64,000 bases of DNA from Dugong dugon (Eukaryota > Chordata > Mammalia > Sirenia > Dugongidae), in NCBI GenBank assembly GCA_030035585.1, contig CM057472.1, positions 93,865,601 through 93,929,600 on the forward strand, in the 5' to 3' direction. The position numbers and the translations under genes are program-made. Numbering within the stretch: position 1 is the first letter of the stretch; every line of letters begins with the position of its first letter. Below the pieces are notes generated by a model. That model was not told the DNA's origin. It made no database searches and saw only the letters and a program-made list of their open reading frames with translations. Below are positions 23,848 through 34,500 of the stretch, piece by piece.

Positions 23848-26800
23848 ATGGCAGCAATAAACTCATATCTACAATATTACAATAATTACACGGAATATAA
23901 ATGGCTTAAATGCACCCATATACAGAAGGAGAGTGACAGAATGGGTAAAAAAACAGGATCCATCAATATGCTGTCTACAAGAGACACAACTTAGAAACAA
24001 AGACGTAAATTTATTAAAAATAAAAGGATAGAAAAAATAGCTACCAAAGAAGAGCAGGAGTGGCAATATTAATCTCAGATAAAATAGACTTTAAAACAAA
24101 ATCCACCATAAAAGACAAAGAAGGACACTACATAATGATTAAGGGGACGATCCATCAGGAAGTCATAACCATAATAAACATCTACGCATCCAATGTCAGG
24201 GCTCCAGTATACATAAAACAAACTCTAACAGCACTGAAAAGAGAAATTGACAGTTCCACAATAATAATAGGAGGCTTCAGCAGACCACTCCCAGTAAAGG
24301 ACAGAACATCTAGAAAGAAACTCAACAAATATATAGACGACCTAAAGGGCACAATCAGCTAACTTGACCTCATAGACATATATAGAACACCACTCAACAG
24401 CTGCAAAGTACACATTCTTTTCCAATGCACGTGGAATGTTCTCCAGAATAGACCACATCTTAGGCCACAGAGCAATCCTCAACAAGATCCAAAATGCTGA
24501 GATAATACCAGGTATCTTCTCTGACCACACGCCATCAATGTAGAAATTAACAAAAGAAAGAGCAAGGACAAAGAATCAATTACATCGAAATTGAATAACA
24601 CCCTGCTTATAAACAACTTCATAATAGAAGAAATCAGAGATGGAATCAAAAAATTCCTAGCTTCAAACAGGAATAAAAACATATACCAATATATTTGGAC
24701 ACAGCAAAGGCAGCCCCAGAGGACAATTTATAGCTATAGACGCACATCTCAAGAAGAAAGGGACAAAATCAAAACATTAACTACAGAACTCTAACAAACA
24801 GAAAGAGAACAGCAAAAAAGTCCACAGCCACTAGAAGATAGAAAATAATAAAGATCAGAGCAGAAATAAATAGAGAATAGAAAAACAATAGAAAGAAGAA
24901 AAAGAACCAAAAGTTGGTTCTTTCAAAGGATCAACAAAATCGGCAAATCACTGGCCAGACTGACAAAAGAAAAACAGGAGAGAACACGAATAACCCAAAT
25001 AAGAAATAAAACGGGGGATGTTAAAACAGATCCAGCTGAAATAAAAGGATTATAACAGAGAATTATGAAAAACTATACTCCCAACAAATTTGAAAATCTA
25101 GTGGAAATGTGTAAATTTCTAGAAACATACTACCCACTCAAACTACAGCAAAGTGATATTGAAAATCTGAACAGACCCATAACAAGAGAAGAGATTGAAA
25201 AGGTAAGAAAAAAAGCTCCCAACAAAAAAAAGCCCTGGCCCAGATGGCTTCACTGGCAAATTCTATCAAACATTCAGGGAAGAGTTTATACCAGTACTAC
25301 TCAAACTATTTCAGAACATAGAAAAGGAAGAGATACTCCCGACTTCATTTTATGAAGCCAGCATAACCCTGATATCAAAACAAGGCAAAGATGCCCCAAA
25401 AGAAGAAAATTACAGACCAATATCTCTCATGAATATAGAAGCAAAAATTCTCAACAAAATTCTAGCCAGTGGAATTCAGCATCATATCAAAAAACAATTC
25501 AACATGACCAAGTAGGATTCATACCAGGCACGCAAGGTGGTTGAACATTAGAAAATCAATCAGCATGTTCCACCACATAAATAAAAGGAAAGAAAAGAAT
25601 CACATGATCATCTCAATTGACGCAGAAAGGGCATTTGACAAAGTCCAACACCCATTCCTGATAAAAACTCTCAATGAAATAGGTATAGAAGGGAAGTTTG
25701 TCAGCATAATAAGGGGCATCTGTGCAAACCAATGGCCAACATCATTCATAATGGAGAGAGGCTGAAAACATTCCCCTTGAGAACAGGAACAAGACAAGGT
25801 GCCATTTATCTCCATTCCTATTTAACATTATGCTGGAAGTCCTAGCTCAAGTGAAAAGTCAAGAAAAAGAGAGAAAGGGCATCCAAATCGGTAATGAAGA
25901 AGTTAAACTGTCCCTGTTTGCAGATGATATGATACTATACATAGAAAACCCTAAAGATTCTGTGAGAAAACTCTTGGAACTAATAGAAAGATTCAGCAGA
26001 GTAGCAGGATACAAGATAAACATACAAAAATCTGTTGGATTCCTATACACCAATAAAGAGAATGATTAAAAGGAAATCAGAAAAATAATACCATTCATAA
26101 TAGCCCCTAAAAAAATAAAACACGAATAAATCTAACCAGGGATATAAAAGACCTATACAAAGAAAACTCAAAAACACTACTGCAAGAAACCCAAAGTGAT
26201 CTACATAAACAGAAAAACACACCATGCTCATGAATAGGTAGACTCAACATTGTGAAAATGACAATTCTACCCTAAGCAATTTACAAATACAATGCAATCC
26301 CAATCCAAATACCAATAACATTCTTTGAAGAGATGGAAAAACTTATCATTAACTTTATATGGAAAGGAAAGGAGCCCCAGATAAGTAAACCACTATTGAA
26401 GAAAAAGAATAAAGTAGGAGGACTTGCAGTACCTGACCTCAGAACGTACCATACAGCTACAGTAGTTGAAACAGCTTGGTACTGGTACAGCAACAGATAC
26501 ATTGACCAATGGAACAGAATTGAGAACCCAGATGTAAGTACATCCACCTACAGTCACCTGATCTTCGACAAGGGCCTAGAGTCCATCAAATGAGGAACAG
26601 TCTGTATAACAAATGGTACTGGCAAAATTGGATGTCCATATGCAAAAAAGTGAAACAGGACCCATACCTCACACCATATACAAAAACTAATTCAAAATGG
26701 ATCAAAGACCTAAATATAAAGCCAAAAACTATGAAGTTCGTAGAAGAAAATAGGATCCATGGCTAAATGGCCCAAATACACAGCGTTAAGAGGATACAAA

Positions 26801-27613
26801 CCATAACCAACAAGAAAACTTAAGAAGATAAGCTAGGTAACTGGGATCTTCTAAAAATTAAACTTAGCTCATCAAAAGACTTCACCAAAAGAGTAAAAAG
26901 AGAACCTACCTACTGAGCAAAAAGTTTTGGACATTACAAGTCAGACAAAGTTCTAATCTCTAAAATCTACAAGAAAATCCAACACCTCTACAACAAAAAG
27001 ACAAATAATCCAATTAAAAAATGGGCAAAGGAAATCAACAGACACTTCACCAAAGAAGACATTCAAGCGGCCAGCAGACACATGAGGAAATGCTTGCGAT
27101 CACTAGCCGTTAGAGAAATGCAATTTATAACCACAGTGAGACACCATCTTACCCCAGCATTACTGGCACGAATCAAAAACACTGGAAAAAATGAATGTTG
27201 AAGAGGCTGTGGGGAGACCAGAACTCTTATGCACTGCTAGTAGGAACCCATAATGATACAACCATTTTGGAAAATGATACGGTGCTTCCTTAGAAAGCTA
27301 GAAATAGAAATACCATACTATCCAGCAATCCCACTATTAGGACTATGTCCTGGAGAAATAAGAGCTGTCACACAAATAGACATATGTACACCCATGTTCA
27401 TTGCAGCAAAAAGGTGGAAACAACCTAGATGTCCATCAGCAGATGAGTGGATAAACAAACTATGGTACATACACACAATGGAGTAATGCAATAGTATTGA
27501 ACAATGATGAATCTGTGAAGCATCTCATAACATGGATCAAACTGGAGGACATTATACTGAGTGAAATAAGTCAATCACAAAAGGGCAAATATTGTATGAG
27601 ACCTGTACTGTAA
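23848..27613 (+). pseudogene. L1-3 ORF2, full length but interrupted
   Basis: Start ATG 23848-23850 (MAAINSYLQ), stop TAA 27611-27613, about 1255 codons, a normal length. Endonuclease pieces lie at 24060-24362 (INIYASN; the GDFN motif is changed to GGFS) and around 24440 (RIDHILGH in another frame). The RT part has [12 protein letters not shown] (25541-25765) and an intact [14 protein letters not shown] (25830-26069). The thumb (26333-26593) and Cys-rich end (27253-27486) are split by stops. The catalytic FADD is kept, but the endonuclease aspartate/asparagine is gone and many frameshifts are present. Confidence 0.88.
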
Positions 27614-28835
27614 AAACTCACGAAAAAGTTTACACACAAAAAGAAACACTCTTTGTTGGTTACGAGGGATGTGGGGGGACTAAATAAGTGGTAACTTTGG
27701 TGAAGGGTGAGACAGTACATAATTCTGGGGAAGCCAGCACAACTTGTGCGAGGAAAGGTCATGGAAGCTCCATAGACACATCCAAACTCCCTGAGGGACT
27801 GAATTGCTAGGCAGAGGGCTGTGGGGACCATGGTCTCCGGGAACATCTAGCTCAATTGCCGTAATAGTTTATAAAGACAATGTTCTACATTCTACCTTGG
27901 TGAGTAGCATCTGGGGTCTTAAAAGCCTGTGAGCAGCCATCTAAGATACTCCACTGGTCTCACCCTTTCAGGAGCAATGGAGAATGAAGAGAACAGGATA
28001 CAAGGAAAAGATTAGTCCAAAGGACTAATGGACCACAGCTAGCAAGACCTCCACCAGACTGAGTCCAATACAGCTAGATGGTGCCAGGCTACCACCACTG
28101 ACTGCGATCACAACAGGGTCCTGGACAGAGATAGAGAGAAGGATGTAGAACAAATTTCTAACACACGAAAAAAGACCAGATTTACTGACCTGACAGAGAT
28201 TGGAGAAACCTCGAGAGTATGGCCCTCGGACACCTTTTAGTTCAGTGGTGAAGTCATTCCCATAAAACAAAATGGGACTAATGAGGCACAGCAGTCCAAG
28301 GACAAGGACTAGAAGGCAGGAGGGGACAGGAAAGCTGGTGATAGGGAACCCAAGGTTGAGAAAGGACAGTGGTGACATGTCAGGGGGTTGTTAACCATTG
28401 TCATAGGGCTATATGTGTACTAACTGTTTAAACGACTCATTCTGTAAACCTTCATCTAAAGTACAAAAATAGAATTATCTATGTGTGATCAAATTGACAA
28501 CAGCAACTCAAAAGGCTTGATGGGAAGCATAGGGGACAGTGACTTGAATATAATGGTGATGGAATAATTTGGAAAAGGATAGTGAGAATAGCAGCACAAC
28601 TGGAAGAATGTAATCAACATCACTGAATTGTACATGTAGAAATTTTTGAAATAGTGTATCTTTGGCTATGTATATTTTCACCAAAAAAAAAAAAAAAGGT
28701 CCTCCAAGGTCAAGAAGGGAGAGTGTTGACATGTCATGGAGTTGTTAACCAATTTCATAAAACAATATGTGTACTGACTGTTTAATTAGGAACTATTCTG
28801 TAAACCTTCATCTAAAGTACAATAAAAAAATTTTT
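27614..28835 (+). other. L1-3 3' UTR with repeated terminal module
   Basis: The 3' UTR carries two versions of a ~120-bp terminal module (gttgttaacca...cataa...gtgtactgactgtttaa...ccttcatctaaagtac): one at 28352-28470 and one at 28715-28830. An internal A15 run lies between them (28683-28697). The same double arrangement is in L1-4, so it is a family feature, not a private duplication. Confidence 0.8.
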
Positions 28836-28839
28836 TTTT

Positions 28840-29866
28840 AAAGCTGTAGTCCATTAGTAATCAGAACATAGAATGCACAAAGTATGAATCTAGGAAAATT
28901 GGAAGTCGTCAAAAATGCAATGCAATGCATAAAGATCAATATCCTAGGAATGAGTGAGCTGAAATGGACTGGTATTGGCAATTTTGAATCGAACATTCAT
29001 ATGGTCTACTGTGGCAGGATGACAGATTGAAGAGGAATGGTGTTGCATTCATCATCAGAAAGAACATTTAAGATCTATCTTGAAATACAATGCTGTCAGT
29101 GATAGGATAATATCCATACACCTACAAGGAAGATTAAGTTAATACGACCATTATGCAAATTTATACACCAACCACTAATGCCAAAGATGAGGACATTGAA
29201 GATTTTAATCAACTTCTGCAGTCTGAAATTGATCAACCATGCAATCAAGATGCATTGATAATTACTACTGATTGGAATGTGATATTTGGAAACAAAGAAG
29301 AAGGATCAGTAGTTGGACTATATGATCTTGGTGATAGAAATGAAGCCAGAGATCACATGATAGAATTTTGCAAGACCAACAACTTCTTCATTGCAAATAC
29401 CTTTTTGCAACAACATAAATAGCTACTCTACATGTGGACTTTGCCAAATCGAATACACAGGAATCATAATGACTACATCTGTGAAAAGAGACAATGGAAA
29501 AGCTCAATATCATAAGTCAGAACAAGGCCAGAGGCCGACAGCAGAATAGACCATCAATTGGAATGGATGGAATAACAACTGAGATGTTCCAACAAATGGA
29601 TGCAGCGCTGGAGGTGCTCACTCATCTATGTCAAGAAATTTGGAAAACAGCTACATGACTGGAAAAGATCCATATTTGTGCCCATTCCAAAGAAAGGTGA
29701 TCCAACAGAATGCAGAAATTATCAAACAATATCATTAATGTTGCACACAAGTAAAATTTTATTAAAGATCATTCAAAAGTGGTTACAGCAGTACATCGAT
29801 AGGGAACTGCCAGAAGTTCAAGGTGGATTCAGAAGGGAATGTGGAACGAGTGATAAAAAAATACAT
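28840..29866 (+). mobile_element. RTE copy F, continuation with internal and 3' deletion
   Basis: Resumes the 5' UTR exactly where 22481 stopped and continues into the endonuclease. The open frame 29153-29422 reads MQIYTPTTNAKDEDIEDF, ITTDWNVIFGNKEEGS and DLGDRNEARDHMIEFCKTNN. Near 29553 it jumps into the RT fingers (29600-29920: FVPIPKKGDPTECRNYQTIS; PEVQGGFRRECG), so about 600 bp are missing. It ends abruptly at about 29866 before the catalytic RT box. Loss of the 3' end must be secondary, since RTE integration starts at that end. Confidence 0.85.
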
Positions 29867-29879
29867 ATGAAAAAGTCAC

Positions 29880-30305
29880 TCTTAAAGTGTTTCAATGGCT
29901 CCCCATTTCTTAGTGTCTAAGTCTCTTCAAATGGTAAGCAAGATCTCCCGTAGTGTAGTCCCTGCCTACCTTTCAAATTTCATCATTCCCTGCTTCTCAC
30001 CTTTTACACTATAGCAAAATTGATTTGCGTGTAATTCTCTGAACAGTTTAGTTATTCATCCTTAAATGGCCATCTGCTTTTTTTTTTTTTTTTTTTTTAA
30101 TTCTTACTTTTTACAACTGAGCTCAGAAGTAACTTTCTACAGGAAACTCTTCCTGACTTCCCTCACCCTAAATTTTAGTTAAATGGCCCTTTTGTGTAAT
30201 CCCTTGATGCCAAGTATATCCCTATTATTCTACCTAACACACTGAATTATAATTATAAGCTTGGATGTCTGAGTTCTTTGAAAACATGATTGTCCTTTGT
30301 TCTAG
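29880..30305 (+). mobile_element. L2 LINE fragment, 3' region
   Basis: The start 'gtttcaatggctccccattt' and the phrase 'ctgcctacctttcaaatttc' match the L2 3' region, followed by the usual 'tcttcctgacttccctcacc' block and 'gaattataattataagcttg'. A run of about 21 T (30078-30098) interrupts it. L2 died before placental mammals radiated, so this is an ancient insertion. Confidence 0.7.
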
Positions 30306-30311
30306 AGTTTC

Positions 30312-30372
30312 TGGAGGGAGAGAAGGAAGGAAGGAAGGGAGGGAGGAAGGAAGGAATAAAGAAAGGAAAGCA
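30312..30372 (+). repeat. (GGAA)n/(GGGA)n purine tract
   Basis: About 60 bases of almost pure purine on the plus strand (GGAA and GGGA units). It is capable of triplex formation and prone to length changes. Confidence 0.88.
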
Positions 30373-30420
30373 CTTGGATTTTATAATGTATATTTTCTAT
30401 TAATTGTTAATTAATATTTA

Positions 30421-30636
30421 AAGAAGTCCCTGGGTCATGCTAACTGTTAACATGCTTGGCTGCTAACTGAAAGTCTGGAGGTTTGATTCCACCCAGAGCC
30501 GCCTCTGAAGAAAGGCCCAGTGATCTATTTCTGAAAAATTGAAAATTTGCCATTGAAAATCCTATGGAGCACAGTTCTCTGACATACATGGGCTCTCCAT
30601 GTGTTGGAGTTGACTCGATAACAACTGGGTTAATAC
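30421..30636 (+). mobile_element. AfroSINE, older subfamily, sense
   Basis: Begins aagtccctgggtcatgctaa, with a tRNA-like head (ggctgctaactgaaagtctg, then ggtttgattccaccca as B-box), the body (cccagtgatctatttctga) and the RTE-like tail (ggagttgactcgataacaac). Full length of about 215 bp. Confidence 0.88.
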
Positions 30637-30819
30637 ACAAAACTGTTAGAGAAAAATCTACCTAAAATCAAAAGAAGAGACTAACATTCAACATCTGAAA
30701 TGAAAAATTGAGATGTATCATCTTATATTAAAGGGAAAGCTAGGCTTTATACAAGAGTCTCTCTGACTGGAGCAAAGAACTGATCCTATATAGCATTATT
30801 GAAGATGAAGGATGTCCTA

Positions 30820-31295
30820 AGCTAGGTTCTCTAGAGAAGGAAAACGAGTAAAACATATAAGTATATACATAGAGAGATACATATCAACGAAATGGCTGAT
30901 GCGATTGTAGAGGCTGGAATGTCCCAGGTCCGTGGATCAGGACAGAAGCTTCTCCTGCTTCATGTAGCCACAGGAGCTGGCAAACCCAAGATCAGCAGGT
31001 CGGAGAGCAGGACTCTTGCTCACAGCTGTGAATATCGATGAATCCCAAGATCAGCAGGTGAGTTTCTAGCTCAAGTCCCAAGAATGGGAGGTCAGATGAA
31101 CAGGAGGCAGCTGCAGGATCCAGAGAGGGCAAAATCCAGAATGTCCACTTATATTCGGATGCAGGCTACATGCCCAAGGAAACTCCCTTTCAACTGATTG
31201 GCTACTCACAGTAGATCCTATCATAGGGGTGATCACATATAAATACTGAGAATCATGGCCCAGCCAAGTTGACACACAAACTTAACCATCACAAA
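30820..31295 (-). mobile_element. Old interspersed repeat, class unresolved
   Basis: The block from 'aagctaggttctctagagaa' (30819-30838) to 'gttgacacacaaacttaacc' (31270-31289) has the recognisable ends of a widespread mammalian repeat whose consensus has a ggttctccagagaa start, an A/T/GA-rich stretch and a cagt/ccaagttgacacataa end. I cannot say whether it is an LTR or a LINE 3' end, and the orientation is a guess. No open frame of interest. Confidence 0.5.
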
Positions 31296-31766
31296 GGACA
31301 AGTGATCTTTCAGAAGGAAGAGTGTGATTCCTGCAATAGGATGTTGCTAATCAGTTGACTGGCATGGAGTAATCAGTTGACTTGCACAGATGTGTTGCTA
31401 TCACTAAGTGGCTGGATTTCAAAGGTATGATTTACCAGTGTGAAGTTGTCATTGATCAATTAAGATTTAAAATCAGTATAAAATTGATTATAGGGTTACA
31501 TGTTGCTATAGTCTGTGAGTAATCAGTCTTTTCCTTTCTTGGATATATGAATGTTTTATTCTTACTACTGAAAATGTGTTTTCTTACATTCACAACTGTT
31601 TAAGAAAATCACAGTATGTGAGTTCAATGTTGAAACTAAAGACCATTCATATTTATCCAAGGATATCTAAATTGTCAGTGAAGACTCTGTTTCATTACAT
31701 ATACTTGAAATCAGGATAGTGACCTACAGTAGGACTTACATGTTTCTACCTATCTTTGCATTTGCT

Positions 31767-32083
31767 ATAGCTTTCTTGGAAGAAGTACAGCCAGAGTGCA
31801 CCTTGGAAGTGAGGATGACCAGACTTCATCTCATGTACTTTTAACATGTTAACAGGAGGAAGCAGTCCCTGGAGAGGGACATCGTGCTTGGTAAGGTAGA
31901 AGGTCAGCAAAAAAGAAGACACTTGACGAAATGGATTGACACAGTGGCTGCAACAAGAGCCTCAAACATATCAATGATCATGAGGATGGCTCACAACCAG
32001 GCAGTGTTTTGTTGTACACAGGGTCACTGTGAGTGGGAACCAACTCAACAGCACCTAACAATAACAACAACAACATAGCTTTC
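31767..32083 (+). mobile_element. RTE 3' end with 9-bp target duplication
   Basis: A 5'-truncated RTE insertion (31776-32074) covers the end of the coding region (GHVI-like segment, then LGKVEGQQKRRHLTKWIDTV at 31884-31960) and the terminal (aacaa)n tail. The 9-mer atagctttc flanks it at 31767-31775 and 32075-32083. This gives a clean picture of the RTE 3' end in this genome: 'gggtcactgtgagtgggaac', then 'gcacctaaca', then AAC repeats. Confidence 0.9.
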
Positions 32084-32570
32084 ATGCCAGACTCATCTCT
32101 CCGGTAACTCTTTTTTCTTACTGTCTTCAAAATTCAACTGAAGAATCGACTTTCAGGGAGTCTTCCCAAGCTAAGCCAGAACAATTGAATCCTTTAAATG
32201 CACAGTTCCCTTGAACCTTTATCAAACCTATAGTTTACCACCAGCTTATTACTGTTACACCAGATGTTCCTGCCTTCATGGATGTGTGCTCACACCTCAA
32301 GTAAACTACTAACATTTTGGGACCACATTTTACCCTAAGGAAAATCACCTTAAAAACTATTTTGTGAACTATTTTTATCATGCTTTATTAAATCCTGAAC
32401 ATTACATTTAGTTTATATACAGAACTATACTAGCCATTAAAAAGTAAGAAAATTATATATACAGTCATGTGCCGCATACCATCCATTTGAGGCAATGTCC
32501 TATGGTCCTATAAGTTTTTTTGTTTTTTGTTTTTTTTTTAAGGGAAAGCAAATCTCCTTTTGTTTATTAT
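32084..32570. other. Unique or ancient sequence, T-rich end
   Basis: No gene. 'ttcagggagtcttcccaagc' (32152-32171) vaguely resembles an L2 motif. A short piece at 32462-32520 (cagtcatgtgccgcataccatc...) looks like the end of an old mammalian transposon. A T-rich run lies at 32515-32540. Confidence 0.4.
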
Positions 32571-33083
32571 TTCCCCCTGTCATTGATTGAATTGTGTCCC
32601 CCAAAAATATCTGTCAACTTGGCTAGGTCATGATTCCAAGCACTGCATGATTGTCTACCATTTTATCGTCTGATGTGATTTCCCTATGTGCCATGAACTC
32701 TATCACTATGATGTAATAAAATGGATTAGCGGCAGTTATATTGATGAGGTCTACAAGATTAGTGTCTTAAGCCAATCTCTTTTGAGATATAAAAGAGAGA
32801 AGCGAGCAGAGAGACATAGGAACCTCCTCCCACCAAGAAAGCAGGAGCAGACCACGTCCTTTGGAACTGAGGTTTCTGTGCTGAGATGCTCCCAGACCAA
32901 GGGAAGACTGATAAATCACAAGGACCTTCCTCCAGAGCTGACAGAGAAAGCATTCCCCTGGAGCTGATGCCCTGAATTTGGACCTGTAGTCTACTGGACT
33001 GCAAGAGAATAAACTTCTCTTTGTTAAAGCCATCCACTTGTAGTATTTCTGTTATAGCAGCACTAGATGACTAAGATTCCCCC
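32571..33083 (+). mobile_element. Solo LTR, same family as 2532-3042
   Basis: This 499-bp LTR (about 32578-33076) aligns along its length with the LTR at 2532-3042: start tgtcattgattgaattgtgt, middle 'agccaatctcttttgagata', and an AATAAA near 33008 followed by cttctctttgttaaagcca. It is flanked by TTCCCCC at 32571-32577 and 33077-33083, a seven-base match that contains the expected five-base duplication. No proviral internal region is present. Confidence 0.78.
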
Positions 33084-33089
33084 TAATAG

Positions 33090-33347
33090 TTTTAAAGACC
33101 TCAAACACCCAGAGTGAACAAGCAGCGGGGTGCCAGGGAGCATCCCAATTCCTGCAGCACCTCCTTCTCTGCCTTCCCTTCCTCCTTGCCTTCCTTTTGG
33201 CTTCATTTACCTGCCCAGCAGTCATGCAGCCATTCACTCTCAGAGCAGGGTAACACCTGCTGTGGCTCCTCCACTCTTGCCGCTGGTGCTGGTGAGGGCA
33301 CTGCAGGGCACCCAGCTCCAGAAGGTCGCAGAAGCTGCACGTGATCA
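33090..33347. other. GC-rich segment, left side of the L1-4 insertion site
   Basis: About 260 bp of clearly GC-richer DNA than its surroundings. It belongs with 42027-42290: removing L1-4 and one target duplication joins them. The open frame at 33130-33387 (+) ends in L1 sequence. In the pre-insertion state it would have continued in the same frame to a stop at 42285, about 164 codons, proline- and serine-rich with no domain I recognise. GC-rich DNA often has chance frames of this size, so I do not call a gene. Confidence 0.4.
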
Positions 33348-33371
33348 AGAAGTGGTCATACCGAGTTCCGA

Positions 33372-33384
33372 CAAAATGGCGCTC
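33372..33384 (+). promoter_or_regulatory. YY1-like site at position about +10 of L1-4
   Basis: The word caaaatggcgctc contains AAAATGGCG, which fits the YY1 consensus (AANATGGCG). It lies 10-22 bases from the first base of the element as defined by the target duplication. Human L1 has a YY1 site at a very similar place that directs the start of transcription. In L1-3 and L1-5 the word is mutated. Confidence 0.7.
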
Positions 33385-33675
33385 TAGGCAGAAGCACCAT
33401 GCCGTCGCTCCACAGCAAAGATCCGAAAAACTAAGCTGAACAGAGAATACAACAACCCAAACCCTAAAACATCAAATGAAGAAATAAAGAACTCAGCCAA
33501 GCACCAAATGGAGTGAGAAAACTGACAGAGAATGGAGAGCGAGGAGAGATTCGTGCAGAGGTCCCCTACCAGCTAATGCAGCACGGATCCACCATCTTGG
33601 ACTCCTATCGGAGACTAGCAAATGGGGATACGAGAAAGCAGCCTCACGGAGCATCCAGAGGGAGATAAAACAACC

Positions 33676-34500
33676 GGTAATTTGCGTGCTTTCCCACCCC
33701 CCACACCTCTTCGCCCCAGCTTGGCCTCCTCTACTTCACGCAGCCACGGTCTCTTGACCAGGAAGCGCCAGCTGCTTGGATTCCACACCCCCAAGCAGGC
33801 TGTCTCTGGGGGCCATTTGTTGGCTGTTGGTGTTGCTTTTTTCCACTTCTTTTGATTTCTTCCTTGCCTCTGGCCATCTCCCCCTCCTTTCGCTCGAGTG
33901 CCTGGCTCTGTGCGCCATCTTTGCTTCTTCCCGAGGGGCTGCAGAGTGCCAGCAATTTATGATATACACTTTCCCACTCTGTAACCTTCTTCACTCATAA
34001 TCGGCCCCCTCCATTTCCCGCAGACAGAGTCTCATGTCTAGAAACACCAGCCTACACTCGCTGGCTGAGTGCCATTTGTTGGCTGCTAGTGTTACTTTTT
34101 TTTTTCTGCTTCTTTTGATTTCTCACTTACCTCTCGCCACCATGCCCTCCTTTCACTCGAGTGCCTGGCTCCGTGCGCCATCTTTGCTTCTTCCTGAGTG
34201 GCTGCAGAGCGCCGGCAATTTGTGATATTCGCTTTCCCACTCTCTACCCTTCATCATCCACACTCGGCCTCCTCTTCTTCCCGCAGCCACGATCTCTTGA
34301 CCGGGAAGCACCAGCTGCTTGGATTCCACACACCCAAGCGGGAGGTCTCTGGGGGCCATTTGTTGGCTGCTGGTGTTGCTTTTTTTTTTTTTTTCCTGCT
34401 TCTTTTGATTTCTTGCTTGCCTCTCGCTGCCTCCCACTCCTTTTGCTCAAGTACCTGGCTCTGTGCACCATCTTTGCTTCTTCCTGAGGTGCTGCAGAGC
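33676..34500 (+). repeat. Three tandem ~270-bp units in the L1-4 promoter
   Basis: Shared landmarks recur in order: ctttcccac (33689, 33969, 34232), 'ccatttgttggctg', 'cttttgatttct', 'cgagtgcctggct' (a variant in unit three) and 'gctgcagag' (33938, 34201, 34491). Spacing is 263-290 bases. Units one and three are closer to each other than either is to unit two in the middle part (both have 'tgcttggattccacac'). L1-5 has a single unit at about 56565-56850. Confidence 0.85.

Larger units (their letters stand above)
22482..28835 (+). mobile_element. L1-3: LINE-1 inserted in RTE copy F
   Basis: A plus-strand L1 with the type-II 5' UTR leader (gcaccacgccatccttctac, about 22525) inserted into an RTE 5' UTR. 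Flanks carry an imperfect 13-bp duplication, aaagttgaaatcc (22469-22481) and aaagctgtagtcc (28840-28852). The insertion began at the L1 5' end, but a deletion now joins the 5' UTR to the C-terminal part of ORF1 near 22925. ORF2 is otherwise complete in length. The 3' UTR ends in an A/T tail at 28821-28839. Confidence 0.88.
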
